Below, in pieces: positions 9,291 to 24,200 of a stretch of DNA of 64,000 nucleotides (the stretch's first letter is position 1; each line of letters starts with the position of its first letter). The DNA lies in the NCBI RefSeq assembly GCF_009870125.1, contig NC_046679.1:18848001-18912000 (forward strand), written 5' to 3'. Source of the stretch: Drosophila pseudoobscura (taxonomy: Eukaryota > Arthropoda > Insecta > Diptera > Drosophilidae). A program made the position numbers and the translations under genes. Below the pieces are notes generated by a model. That model did no database searches. It worked only from the letters and a program-made list of their open reading frames with translations, and had not been told where the DNA came from.

Positions 9291-12200
9291 ATGCTCCGGA
9301 TACTTGATGAGGATTTTTCTAAAGACATTAAAGATTCTGGTCATGAGGGAGTAGTTCAACAAGAGGAGCAAGAAGATAAAGAGAGAAGATACCATATTTC
9401 TCTCACGGATATTTGCACTGACAACCTTAAAAATACTAGCTTTCAACAATCTGGATTTTTAAACAATACAATATCATTTGCTTCTCATATCGTAAAGTGT
9501 AGCTCTCCAATTTCGAGCTTTGATGAATCAATATCTACTGGTCCACTCGGAACACATTCACGAATGCATATATCCCAAGGTCAACACACAATAAACCCTA
9601 TTTCGGAACATAGCTTTTACAATGTGCCTGAATATATTTCGGAGCAAGAAAAGCATATTTTTTCAGATTCGGAGCGGTTCTTAAGGTCAAAAAATAAAGA
9701 TGTATGCAGTAATGAGAATGACTATGTGCATGATGAATTTACCATGCGGAAATACTATCACCCTCTCTTTGCACACGGAGTTTGCCGGTGGCCTGGTTGT
9801 GAAATGGACCTAGAAGATATAACATCATTTGTAAAGTAAGTAATGAATATATATATATTAAACCAACTTCACTAACTTTTACTTTCGGGCGAGACTATAG
9901 TTATCCAGTTATCATGTTTTAAATCTTTGCGTGTTTGTATTTTCTTTATATATTAGTATTGTGGTTTGGAATTTAGGCACGGTACGTTTGATTTTCCTCG
10001 CTCGATCGAAAACTGACCTCGCGCTCTTTTTTTTATTATTCTAATTTCTCAGAGCAACGACATTTTGTATCCAGATTTTTGTGATATGTCGCTGTTACAA
10101 GTGTATTTCAAAACTTCACCACGCCCTTTTCCGGAGCCACAAAGGACGAAAATTTCTGGCATCCAGACTATTTACGCTAGACGAACCAAATTGGGTATCC
10201 ATACTCCTGTTAGATCTCACTGATGCAAGTGTAATTAACAATTTCGCCCCACCCCCTTTTGCCCCCATAAAGGACAAAAATCTATGGCATGCACAATTTT
10301 GAAGGTACGATGCGCACAATCATAGAGAGTGCCCATATCTACCAGACTGCTGAATCTGAATCAGATCTGATCAATATTATAGCCAAAATGAACGTTAATT
10401 TGCACTGGCTACGCAGAGCCAGAGGACACGTTCTGCCTGTTTTTGTCTTTGTCGGACTCTCTCGTTGTCGTTCAATGTTATCGCCGTCTGCCGAAGGAAA
10501 GACATAATGAATATGTATCGGGTATATATGTAGAGTTGCGGTCTTAGCAGCAACTCACAACGTTCCCCCAAGTTGTAAATTATTATATGTGAACATTTAA
10601 TATTTTATTGAAATTCTGTTGCGCTATTAATGGATTTAATGCTTTGGGGAATATTTTTCCATAAACGGATAGCATTAATGAACTGCCTATTCGAGAAAAG
10701 CGTTTGAGTTCGAGTACATAAGAAATTGTTTGTTCTTTGCAATTTAGCAGGTGTAAGTATAATGTAAATCAGTTCTTGGGTTGTCAGAATTTTATGAAAG
10801 TATACTGTCGGGTCAAGCAGCTTAAATATTGTAAATTATTGCCGTGGTGCGGCCCAAAGGAAATGCATTTTTTTGTTGGTTGTGATTTCCAGTTCCCACT
10901 GTAAATATCAGACACATATTCATTTTAGGAGGTGCAATATCTGAATATCTGTGGATATTAAGTTTATTTATCAAAGTAAATCGAAATGTCTTTTTGACTT
11001 CATCTTAAAAAAATGATTATGTAGGTTAGGTTAGGTTAACCCGGACGGCCCTCAGCGGGGCCGCGCATAGGCCAATATGGCCCTTAGTTATCCGGATGGG
11101 GGGGTGTATGAACCGTCGCGGGAGTGTTAATGTGGTTTTAAAAAGTCCCCGAGAATCGAGGTGTTTTTAGCATAGGCCAGCAGTTCCTGAGGCGTCCTTT
11201 TGGAGGCATCTTCCAGTGATGCCAACACTGGGGCGCCCAGGTATCTCCTCCTTGCCCTTGAGAGAGCCGGACAGTTGCAGATGAGATGTTCCAGGGTTTC
11301 GATAGCCCCAGGTTCCTCACATTTCCTGCAACTGTCTCTGTTGGTGATGCCTAGCTTTGCTGCATGTGCAGCAGCCAGACAGTGACCTGTTAGTATTCCC
11401 ACCATCAGTCTGCAGTCCTTTCGTGGTAGGTGCAGTAGGTAGTGGCTAAGTTTCTCGTTGCGCTCCTTGCACATTATCTTCGAGGTTCTGCAGGTGGTGG
11501 TACTCCTCCACCTGCTATCAGTCTGTGCTCTAGCCTGCTTCTCTAGATCGCCTTGCAGCGTTCTGAGGGAGACAGGCACGTTCTCGGTTCTCCTATTCTC
11601 CAGCCCGACGCCTTCCTTAGCTAGTACGTCCGCCGCTTCGTTTCCTTCGATGCCCTGGTGGCTGGGAACCCAATAGATCCGCACTGTCTTTGTCGTGCTT
11701 AGGATGTCTAATGCCTCCCTGCTCGCCAAGACACTTCTGGAACTGACCACGGACGACTGCATGGATCTTATCGCCGCTTGGCTGTCGACGAATAGGTTGA
11801 CCGCATCGTGTGTTCGTTCTGTGCGGAGAGCGACCTCCGCTGCTTTCCCGATGGCAAAAACTTCTGCCTGGAATATGCTGCATGGGTCGGGTAGCTTATA
11901 CGACAGCCTTATCACGGGGTCTGTGCAGTATAGGCCCGCTCCTACTCCTCCGTCCATCTTGGAGCCGTCTGTGTATATATTGAGGTGCTCAGTTTGGTCC
12001 CTTCCAATCTTCCAGTCTTCAGGTCCCAGAGATGTGGTTGTTTTGACGTCAAGGCAAGTTTGGGGGGTCATGTAGTCAGTTGATCTGGTCATTTCCCTGC
12101 CGATTGAACTATGCCCGTATCCTTGTGGCGATTGTGATTGATTATGATTATGTAAAAATTTATTAAATTTTAAATCTAAAATTCTCTAAATTTTTCTAGG

Positions 12201-15200
12201 CATCTTAATTCGGAACATGGATTGGATGATCGGTCAACTGCTCAAGCTCGTGTACAAATGCAAGTTGTTTCTCAATTGGAATCTCACCTACAAAAAGAAA
12301 GAGATCGGTTGCAAGCTATGATGCACCACTTGTATCTGTCTAAGCAACTTTTATCGCCAACAAAGGCGGATCGAAAGGTACTGTCTGAGATCACAATTAT
12401 TTTATAATTCAGTATTTTTCTATTCGTTTGAGCATCGTGAATTATCACATATTTATTATAGATAACTTACTTGTATTCGTATTTGAAACCTGTATATGTT
12501 CGGCTCCTGTCCAGCTCTCAGTAGAAGAAGCCTAATATATTTGGCTATATATAAACTGTTGTCACTATGTCTGACCATCTTGACTAATTATATCGATTAA
12601 ATAAACCCCGGCGCATATATAAAATTGCCACTTTTAGTTTATCGCGCGACATCCAAATTGCAAGTGTAGCTTGCTTGCCCTTTACGTTGTCGCTCCGATC
12701 GCTAAGCGCAGCTTCGCTCGGCATACATAGATAAGCTGAAGACCTTCGTAGATAACGAAGACCGATCTTCGAGAGAACGTTTAGCAGGGCGAACCACTCT
12801 CCTTTGTTTTTACTGATTCCGCTTCAAGCGTTTTTCAGTCACATTGGTCTAATAGGTATTTGTTTTGAAATGTGGTATTTATTTTTTAAGAAGCGTTCGC
12901 AATAGTATTTCCTGTGGTCTGTGAAAAAAAAAGCAAGAAGGTGATCACCCATAATCAACCAAGTATCCCCTCCTGGCTCTGCGATAGGTTGTCGGGCCTC
13001 TTTGGAGATGCTATCTCGAATTGTAATCTGCATTGCAGTTGTGAGCTATGTAATGCGGAATAGAATGACATGTTCATATTTATGATTCAGACGCGGAAAG
13101 GCTTTAATTTTCCCGCTACTATTTGGTCTTCAGTAAGCGAGTATATGTTCTTATCAGTATGGTAGTTTCACTATTGGAAAAAACTCAACTAATATGGGAG
13201 ACCAGGCAGCAGAGCGAGCCCGACAATCAGCAGCAGCGGCAATACTCCAGAGCACACGATCCTCCGAAGTGCAGGGAACGAATAGTGAACTCACTAAAGC
13301 AGAGACACCGAAAGAATAGTCCAAAAAGAAGAAGAATGCAGGCTAAAACAGTTTTACTGCTTCGTAAACTGTAAGCGTAGAACGTCCGCACACCCATCCT
13401 CGCTATCATTTTGTAATACGTCGGCAAATGATGATCAGGCAATTGCCGATCTTTTTGCCCAATTTTTCCAAACCACCTATTCTGAGGAAAGCTACTCTGG
13501 TCATCCGTACCCATACGGTTTACCGAGGTCGAGGTCGGTTTTCAGTCCCTTGTTAAATGAATGTTCCCTACTTCATGATCTTCGACTAGTTAAGCCGGTG
13601 TTTTCACGGGGTCCAGACGTGGTTCCAGGTTGTGTACTCAGGTACTGCGCCGAGGCTCTGTGTGGACCTTTTCTTAAACTATTCAACCTGTCCATTGATT
13701 CTTCTTGCTTCCCCCCGATCTGGAAGGAATCCTCTCCATAAAAAAGGTAGCAAGTCTGATGCAAAAAATTATAGAGGTATAGCAAAGTTATCCGCTATTC
13801 CTAAAATGTTTGAGAAGGTTTTAACTCCGCACATGCAAAATCTCTGCAAGTCACTTATATCTCCAACTCAGCATGGATTTATAAGGCGGTTATAAAACTT
13901 CACTATCAAATGCTTTCAAGGTAACTTACAGACGGATGTTATTTACACCGACTTCAGTAAAGCATTCGACTCTGCAAACCATTCCCTTCTAGCACATAAA
14001 ATTGACCTTTTAGGGTTTCCGCCCAACCTCCTGAGATGGATTTCTAGCTTTCTTTGTTCCAGGTCTCAAAGAGTCCTCTTCAAAAACTCCCTCTCTTCAC
14101 CAGTAAAGGTTTCTTCGGGAGTATCACAGATCAGCCACTTGCCTTCGGTATTAACATACTCTCGAGTACTTATGTATGCGGATGTGTCTGTGTCCAGTAC
14201 AAGGACATCTCATTTCATTCTCGCTTGCAATCCGATCTCAATAACTTTCAGTCATGGTGTTGCGCAAACTTGTTACACCTTAATGCCCTTTGTTGGCTCC
14301 CTATACCCTATATGGTGGTTCTCTTAAGAGGATTATTCTGGTGGATGATTTTGGTATTATATTAGACGCCAAGCTAAAGTTATCGGAACATATTGTTACC
14401 GTAGTCAATAAGGTCATGGGCGTGCTCAGCGACCACAAAAAATCCCGAGTAACGAGTTTTAAGCGAGTTTGATAAGATTTCGAAAACTAGATTTTTTAAA
14501 GTTCAGACCAATTCTATATTATTCTAGTCTCGCTTTGCGACAAACTTTTTTAAAATTTTTAGTTGAATCTGTTGATAAGAATTTTGAAATTGTAATTTTA
14601 GGATATATCCGGAAAAGATGGAAATTATTGCAGAATGACCAGTCCACTTACAATGAATAGTTTAGGACGCACAATTCGACAATCAAATTCTCCGAGCTCT
14701 ATTAATCTACCCATGGTTAATTCAACAAACTTGTGCACAATCAAGAAAAGAAGTATGGATAAAACAGCGTTTTCAATAAATGGTGGTATGTACTAAATTG
14801 AAAATTGTATATTTGTAAACTGGTTATATCATTATGCTAGCGAAGAGCGAGCTGGCAGAGAGCGTTTAGCAGGGCAAGCACGCGCAAAGCTTTAACAAAC
14901 AAATGAGTGATATAGACATAAGTAGCAAACAAAATAAGCGGCTGAGGGCCAAGAATTAGGTGCTATTGGCACCTAATCGGCTGGGTTCTGCTCCGTTTAT
15001 TACTCGAATTTACAAAGTTGAGTGAGTGAAAAGAGTGAATTCAATTTGAACATTTTTTAAAAATTATAAAAGTCCAAAACTGTATCAAAATTTGGAGTGC
15101 GCAGCTTTGTTTATAGTTTTAAGGAAGTTCACGGGCCGGGGTGCAGCTTCTCAGTCTACCCGGGGCCCGGTCCTTCCTACAGATAAATTTGTAGGTGAGG

Positions 15201-18200
15201 AACCGACGGAGGTTGGGCGGGGCGTGGGACGCGATCACGAGACGGAGCGGAACCTCGCCGTGGAGATGCGTAGTTCTCGTGGCTCCTGCTGCGTACTTTT
15301 TTGGTCTTTTTCACTTCACTCGTGGGGTCTTGGGTTTCTTCCGCGGCGCGTCCATCCGAGTGCCCGGTCAGAGAGTAACTCCCATGCCTTGCTTTCGTTA
15401 GCACGTGCCAAACCTCTTTCGGCTCTTTCGGTGTGAGAGCGATCATCTCTCTATCTTCCTCTTCATTTTCGGCCTCGGCTCCTTCCGTGGCGGCGGCTCT
15501 GGCTGTGTGGCGTGGGTATTTTTTGTTTTTTTTTTGTTGTTTTGTGTTGTGTGACTACAGGAAAGATTCATGCCGACTCAGCCAAAGCTGAAGTGAGGGA
15601 CTAAAACTCTACAACCATCCACACCTATCCCGGATCCCGGCGATACTGTCGCGAGATAATACATCGCCGGAGGAAGATGCCCATAGGGCTCTAATCTTAA
15701 TAATCTCGTTTATCCTTTATCTCCTTTCATTGCGTGCTCTTTCTTTGCGACGCAGTTTAGTAGCCATGTTTCTGATCGCAGCCCAATTTTGTTCAGACTC
15801 CAACGGGCATTCTGTCAAACTTTCCACCGCTGGCATTCATCTTGCAGTGCTCTGTGTCTACGATGTCCCTGTGCAGAGCACACAGAATGCGTCGTCCTCA
15901 TGCTTAAAGCTATGGAGGTAGGCATTAAAGCAGCCGTGTCCTGTCATCAGTTGCGTCAGGTGATACTCCACTTGTCCATGGCGACGGTTCAGCCAACTCT
16001 TCTGATGCGGGATAGGGCAACTGCCGTCTTTCCTGCTTCGCTGCTGACATATGCCAGGTGGTACTTGAAGCTAAGTCTGTGTTCAATCAGGTACTTCAGG
16101 CTTAGACTGCAGCTAATGGTGCAGTCACCTACTCGTATCGTGGCCGTCTCCACTACCTTCCTGCTTCGTATGAGCACCGCCTCCGCTTTATGTGTGGCCA
16201 ATGATAGTCCCCTCCCGGCTAGCCATGTTCTGGCTCGCTATACCGCGAGTTCTTCTGCATCTACTTTTTGCTTTCCTACTACGTCTACTGCTATGTTGAC
16301 CCTTAAGGATTCCCGCCCACAGCAGCGGGTCGAGGGTCGATTCTTGGAGAACTCCTCCAGGGATTTGGTGCTCACGAGTCCCTCTATCCGTCTCATATAT
16401 GAGCACTCGTTCTCTAAGGTAGACCGACGTTTTGGACGTCGAGTGTTGCCACTATGCAATACTCCTTGGTCCCGTACATCCATCGGGTTCCATCAATAGC
16501 CACTTGGCTATCTCACATACCTCACCGATTGCGTCCACCGTGGTCCACCTGCCTTTGCGAAACCCGTTCAGTCTCGGTGAGAGCTGACGCGTTACTGCCT
16601 TATCCAGCTTCGTGTGGATTATGCGCTCGATTATCTTACCCACTGTGTCGAGCATGCAAAGTGTCGGTCGGCTTGTGCCCTTTAAGTAAGAGGACTAGCC
16701 GCTGTCGCTTCCTGGGTCTGGGGAAGGTCCTTTCCGACATGCGCGCATTGAATAAATTTTTGGATTGGTCTTATTAGCCGGACGGCTTTCGCAACCCCAT
16801 GAGGTCCTGGTGCTTGCCGTTCTTAATCCGTTCGAGTATTTCTGCTTCTGTGCTGGCTTCTAATTCAAGTGGCGGAATTCTTTCCATCACCCTCTGGGAT
16901 GCCACTTGCTCTGGAAATAGGGTTTTGACAATGTTAACCAGCAGGTCTGAACACATTGGCGGCGGTGAACTGAATACTCGCAGTCTCTTCATTACCAGCC
17001 TGTATGCGTAGCCCCAATGGTTCGCAACTGCGTCATCGCAGAGATTTTCGAAGAACTTGTGCTTGCTGTCCTTGATCTGCCTCTTCAAGCAGCGTCTGCT
17101 TTCTTTATATTCTCCTTGGAGCCTCTCGAATTCCGGGGAACGTCTCGAACGCTGGTATAGTCGTCTTTTGCGTTGGCATTCCCGCCTGGCGCTACCTATA
17201 GCAGCGTTCCACCAGTAAGTTGGCCTGCGATTGCCAAGGTGTGGCCTTTTCCTTACCATGGCGGCATCACATCAAAGGGTATGTGTGGCCAGTTGAGTCC
17301 CATTGGTCGCGTAGTCCTCGAACATGCCCCCGACCATATCCGCTTCTAGAGTTTCGGCCTTGTACCCGATCTGCTTGGCAATGAACGGGTTTCGTGCGCC
17401 AGTATCCTGGATCTTTGGTTCGCTAGTTTTCAGCAAATGTCACGTTAAACCTTCGAATTGGATTTAACGAACTGTACGTAACACCACTAACACACGACAA
17501 GTCAACGGCGATCACGTCGGGGTCACCAAAATGTTGGAAGCTGCCGAGCTTTTTCGGCAACTCCGACTCCACATTTACCAATTAAAAAATGCTCCTTTGT
17601 TAAGGTTACAATTGGGCGTTCATTGTTTGTATGTTGTTGTTAGAGGCCGTGGCCGAGGATTTCGAACTTAGATGCTAGGCGTTTTGGGCGACGAAGAGGA
17701 TTACCGACCGACTGCCTCGAAGAGGAACGACCGACTAGACAGATGGAAGGGTCGAAGCAGTGCCTTTTAAAAAGTAAGAACGTTACATAGGTGTGAGATG
17801 AGTGCGATAAAAGAAAACTTAAGAGAGACGTGACTTAAGAGCTATTAACGGCTGCTGCTCCGAACAGAGGTCGTTGGATTCCTTTGACCACCATATTTAC
17901 TACGGTAGAAATGTGCTAGTATCAAATATCTAATATTATCGAACAGAGTATTTCTCTCAACAGAAGTACCACATAGGGTGTAAGGAGCCAACGAGCGACT
18001 GAAACGATGAAGATCATTACTTTACATATCGAGGTATTAAGGTGTAACAAAAGTGCATCATGACTGAAAGTTATTGAGATCGGATTGCAAGCGAGATTGA
18101 AGTGAAATGTCATTATATTGGACACAGAGCTTAAAATTATCCGCATGCATGAGTACTCGAAAGTATGTTAAAATCGAAGGCAAGTCATTCATAAAGAGTG

Positions 18201-21200
18201 TGAAAAGTAAGGGGCCTAGATGGCTGCCTATTGGTACTGCAGAAGTAACCTTCACTGGTGAGGAAAAAGGGTGTTTGAAGAGGACTCTTTGGGACCTGGA
18301 ACAAAGGTAAGGTCAGGTTTTTGTGCTAGAAGGCAGTGGTGTTCAGAGTCAGATGCTTTATTGAAAATAACAGGCGTGTGTTAGTTTCCTTGAAAGACTT
18401 TAGTAATGAAAGAGGTGAACTGAAATAAATTTGTGGTAGTTGACCGCTGCCAAGAAAACCAACACATGTCTAATTTTTTACACAAATTGAATGGCATGCA
18501 CTCGTGGTAAGTATGGGCTTTAAGATTGTAGACTGGTTGGAGAGTTAAATAAAACATTATATTGTCAAAACACTTATGCAAAATAAAATGAAAAAAGTAG
18601 CGCAAAACAAAAAACATAGACAAAGTGCAGTCACATAAATCATAATATTGCATTTTTATATAAAAACTGAGTAGCAAATAGAAAGAAACGACCTCAGGAT
18701 CGGATTTATACTAATTTTGTACTTTATTTTTAGGCTTGCCATATATGCTAGAGAGAGCTGGGCTTGATGTACAACAAGGTGAGTGTAGGATGTGTCCAGC
18801 CTGAATCGGAAAAGAGCAGTGCTCTGGGAATTAAGGCCGTATATCAGTACAGAAACGGTTCAAAAACGTCAGTTTTTATGAATTTATATGATATTTTTGT
18901 ATTTATTTATTGAATTAACCTGCTGCCCTATATACCACGGGCTCCACACACTAGAACAATGCTCCAATACCGGACTCACTTACAAAGTATACACCAGCGT
19001 AGCGGTGACAGGTTTTCCTCATAGATGATGACCAACGTACCCTCGGTGAGGTTCGTTGAGGGTGCTGTCAACTTCGTGCGCGATCGCAATTTGTTGACGT
19101 AGTCAGCAGACCATTACTTACAAAACCGTCAAGCAACGGTAATCGTAATCGTATCGTAGCGGTCCATACTTGACAGCTTGATATTCTCGAGGGACATCTG
19201 AGGTAGTGATCGCAATGATTCGCCAACCAAGAGATGCCCCGCCGTGAGAGTGGCATAGTCATGTAGGTCTGACGAAAGCGGTGATAACGGGCGCGACTTG
19301 AGGAAACACTTTCTGGGCCTTACCCACCAACATGCTCCTCACTACAAGGATGTGACTGTCGAAAATTACACGTGCATCCAGTGTAACTCTGAGGAATGTG
19401 TGATTCCTACGCTGCTCCACGAGTTGCCCAAGCAGGAAGAAACCAGCGCTAGAGCTCGTTCTTAAAGTGTGCGTCACCAATGCACATTTATAAGGGTTTA
19501 TGGAGATGTTCCATCGGCAGGCCAAGCTTTCAAACAGCTTGAGGCATTGCTGTAGAATGCTTGTGGCATCATAGACATAGCTAGCCCTCGAGAGTACTGT
19601 TGTGTCGTCAGCAAATGTTGCCACCTTGACGATCTTCCCTGGTTGCCTTCGGACAGTAGTGGGATTTGGTATGTCGTCCTGCCTTGATGGTCTTGGTCAA
19701 AGAAGCTGAACCATCCTGGACAACACGTCAGGTCCTCTCCATCAGAAAGCTTTTGGTACATACAGCTGAGGGTTGAGCAGCATTTTGATCTTGGCGAGTA
19801 GTTCCTGGTGCCACACCCTGTTGAAATCCTGCGAAATATTCAGAAAAGCAGCCACTAGTATGTGTTCACTACCCTGTGCAGTTGTTGGGATGTGACGTTC
19901 TGAAGTCTGAACCCGAATTGGTAGTCTGGCATGGCTGTTTTGACCAGCGGCGACTCCAGTACCCTTCGTAGGATGCAGCGCTCAAATATTTTGCCAAAAG
20001 TCTACAAGAGACTAAATGTCTATGGTTGTTGAGGTCTTCCGGTGGTTTTCCTGGCTTTGGCAACATTATTATGTGGGCACATCTCCGACTTCTGGAGGTA
20101 TGCTAATCCTAGTGACGCGTTAAACATTAGCAAAAGATATAGAATCGCTTTGTTTGGTAGCACTTTTGACACAACATTGTCATTGTCGTCGCCAGAGGCC
20201 TTCTTTAGTTTCTTTATATACATGAGTTTCTTTATGTCCTCCGAGATATCTTGAAGGGAGCACCATCTGGTGGGTCTCATTCAGCTTCTCAGTGACCATT
20301 ATTGCTCTTCTACTTGATGTCGTCCGGAATGGTGGGACTCTTTCTTTCAGGTTCGTTGCAAAAGCCTCCAAACTGTCCAATGCTGTTCTTGCCCATGAGC
20401 CTTACCGGAATGCGAGGTTTATGTTGCCGATTGTAGCGTCCTGTCAGCTTCCAAACTACGTAGTTTGAGTGTACATCTGCTGTGGCCTCCAAAAGCAGTC
20501 TATCCGTGGCCTCGATCTTCTGTTTCATCAATTTCTTCTACTGAAGACTCTGTCAACCTGCGGATTATTGGTGTGTGCTCGTGTACTCGCGCCTGAGTCG
20601 TTTCTTGAGCAGAAGAAGCCCTTCGATATCACTTGAAGTGCCGCTTCTATGGTTTCCAGTCTGTGAAGTTCGACTGCCTTGAGGGCCGCAGGTGGTAGCA
20701 GCTGCAGAAGCGTCACAGACTTTGGTCACAAGAGTGTGGACTGCAGCATTTACATCTTGAGCGGTCCCTAAATATGTGTGTAGGTCTATCGAGCTACCCA
20801 GAATTTCCTTGCATAGGGGAGAGAGGCATGAGTCTACGCAGGAGGGCATGGATCTCCGAAACGGTGGGTAGTAGTTGGTGCATCCTGTCGCCAGAATTTA
20901 AGTCGACCCATTGGTTATGGGCGTTATGCAGCGCCAATCCTATGCGGTCTCCTTTGTTATTGCCCCAAATTCAGTGCTTCGCATTAAAGTTTCCTCTAGT
21001 GATAAATTTGTTACCCAGTTGGGACAGAAGATTGTCGAAATCAGTGCTAGACCAGGCAATCTAGGGGGGCCAATAGGCTGCAGCAATGAGGATCTCTCCG
21101 CGTATCGTTGAAACCATGACCGCCGCAAGATGAATCGGCCCCAATTGCACAGCGTGTTGGTGGTAGTGGGAAATATCCTTCCGAAAGAGTACAGCTGCTC

Positions 21201-24200
21201 CTCCTCTGGCCCTGTTGAAAGGGTGGTCGGCTCTGTATCACTCGTTTGTTTTAGCTACTAAGATGATTTCAATGTTATGACGTTGCAAAAATAGAGCCAG
21301 ATCATTAGTGGTACGTACCAGGCTACCGGCGTTGCAAAATCCGAAATCCAAAATATATTTAAAAATTTCGACCAACCCCCTTCCGCCCCCAAAAAATACG
21401 AAATGTGGCATCCACAATTTTGAACATATAGAAGAAAATTCATTTTTATTACAACCATTATGTGGCTACGCAGTGCCCGACGACACGTTGTGCCAGATTT
21501 TCTGTCTTACAGACTATGTATAGGGTATAAATTTAGAGTTGCGGTCGCAGCAGCAACTCACAACGTTTACCCTCATTTTTGAAAGCATTTGTGATAATGT
21601 TTACATTTTATATGGGCAAAAATTAAACTTTAAAATTTATTTATTTTAATATTATGTAATATCACTTACAGAAATACAACGAAATAGGGAATTCTACAAG
21701 AATGCTGATGTACGACCTCCTTTTACTTATGCGTCTCTCATAAGACAGGTATGTTATATGGCAGTTACCAATATAAATATTAGTTAAAAATATATTATTA
21801 CTACATGGCCTTATTACACTGCAACAATTGTTGCCGGGTTGTTAGAAGCAGCAACTTCGAATTTTTTTCGACACTTTTACACATTTTGGGAGTGGGCGCA
21901 CTTTTAAAAGCGTGTCGCAAAATGTCATAATGTCACAAAAATTAGTGTCCCACGCCCACGGGCGTTATGACATGTACCCGTAATCAACGGCACCTCGTTT
22001 TTTTTATTTTATTTTTTACAGGCCATCATTGATTCTCCAGACAAACAGCTAACACTGAATGAAATATATAATTGGTTTCAAAATACTTTTTGTTACTTTC
22101 GTCGTAACGCTGCTACTTGGAAGGTAACTATTTTTGTAACGTTCTTTCAGTCAAAGTATATTAAAGATAAACTATTTAATAAAAATACATTCATATGTAT
22201 GTATGTATTTGTATGTAGTTTGGATACGGACGTTTTGAATGGATTAAGATGTAATTTAGATCTTTTTATAATGAAATAATCTTCTAATTATTATTATGCA
22301 AAAGTTACATATACCATCCGTGTTAATGAGCCGCTTGATCTCAAGGACCACGGCTAATCATAAAGAAGTATATGTACAATAGGTCTACGTATGTTTTAAC
22401 TCCTATGTAAAACTCTTTAGAGCTATATTTCGCCCCACCCCCTTCCGACCACACAAAGAGCAACCAAATTTTGTATCCAAACTTCTGTTAGATCTCACTG
22501 TTACAAGTTTATTTCAAAGTTCGGGTATCGGGTATATATGTAGAGTTGCGGTCGCAGGAGCAACTCACAACGTTCCCCCTAATTTATAGGATAATGTTAT
22601 ACAAGAAAAGAGATCCATTTGTACTTCAAAGCTAAGGTCAGGCTGATCAAAACAGTAGGTAAACTTCAAAAATAGTTATGAAAAACTTTGTTAACTGATT
22701 ACTCAGAATGAGTATTGGGGTATATTACATTTGTGGTGAAAATGGATGTGTGTAACGTCCAGAAGGAATCGTTTCCGACCCCATAAAGTATATATATTCT
22801 TGATCAGCATCAATAGCCGAGTCGATTGAGCCCTGTCTGTCTGTCCGTCTGTCCGTCCGTCTGTCCGTCCGTCTGTCCGCCCGTCCGTCTGTCCGTCCGT
22901 CCGTCCGTCCGTCTGTCCGTCCATATCAGCGCCTAGTGCTCAAAGACTATAAGAGCTAGAGCAACGACGTTTTATATCCGGACTTTTGTGATATGTCACT
23001 GCAACAAGAATATTTCAAAACTTCGCCCCACCTTCATCCGCCCCCACAAAGAACGAAAATCTGTGGTCGATTTCTGTCTCTCCCGAACGCACACATTGTC
23101 GATTGGGTATCGGGTATTAATATAAAGTTACGGTCGCCGCAGCAACTGACAAAGTTCCTCCTCGTTTTTTGTGGGACTATGTTATTACTGAAAATATTCA
23201 ACGTGTCGAACAAGCCCGGTTTTCAGTTACTTTTCGGTATTACGTTTTGAGCCAAAACGTTTCATTTTCGTTTTTAGGTGCTCCCGTTTTCACAAATTTG
23301 TTGTATCGATATGTTTCAATTTTTCATTGATTCTGTTTATATAACATGTCTGACGAGCTGTGATTAACAGAATGCATATTGAAAATTAGGTTGCTTATGG
23401 TCAATAAATTAGTTTGTTGCAAAAACATTTTTAGTTAAGTGTGTCGGGAAACAGCTGTCTTTACCTAGATGTTCTGTGTCGCGTATGTTACGAGAACTGC
23501 CTGTGCTGTTGCGCGCATATTTATGCTGTTTTACGCTAAAATTTATTTCTTGCAAACGTTCGCATAACAAAATCAGATGGCGTCAGCTGTTTGCACGAAA
23601 ACGAAAAGTGTTTTTATTTTGAAAACGGAGAAATCTTGCGGATTGTGAAAACGGGAGCACCAATTTATATGATTTCTAAAACTTTTGTAAAAGTAAAAAC
23701 CAGAGCATGGCTGATTGTATAAGTTACATAAAGCTAGAAATGCTAATTGTTCATTGTATAGGCTTAAGCTCCAAAGACCGCGATTTATCCAGAATTTATG
23801 TGCAGAAAATATTTTGCTTTCGGAAATGGTTATTTTGGCCCCTATAAAAACCCATAACAGTAAATATAGTAAAATCAGTATATTAGATTAATATAAAAAT
23901 TCTCCTTATATGTATGTATATTCCCGAGGATTACTATTTCACGATCGATCGAACAACTAGTATTTTAAGACTAGTAAGACCTATAGGTGAATAAATAATT
24001 ATTCTAGATGCTTTCAATACATAGAGTAAAGCATCTTTGACATCAATAAGCCCATACTTTTGTTCATGACGAGCTAGAATACGATAAGCTGTTTCCGTCT
24101 ATTTAGATATATTATTCATTTGATCAAAGTCGAATGACCATATTATGATTATATTATATTACTACCAAGGTAGTAACGAATGTTCGGCAAGGGTATCAAC

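Noticed and set aside
14469..14660. FoxP exon 3 read in the frame ending NDQSTYNE
   Set aside because: Using the acceptor at 14634 hits a stop after eight codons; the acceptor at 14601 gives a frame that joins both neighbours.
15789..16499. 236-codon plus-strand open frame
   Set aside because: It is antisense to R1/LOA reverse-transcriptase motifs on the minus strand; composition is that of a shadow frame.
22703..22924. Minus-strand (DGQT)n protein
   Set aside because: A direct product of the (GTCY)n microsatellite in a DINE element.
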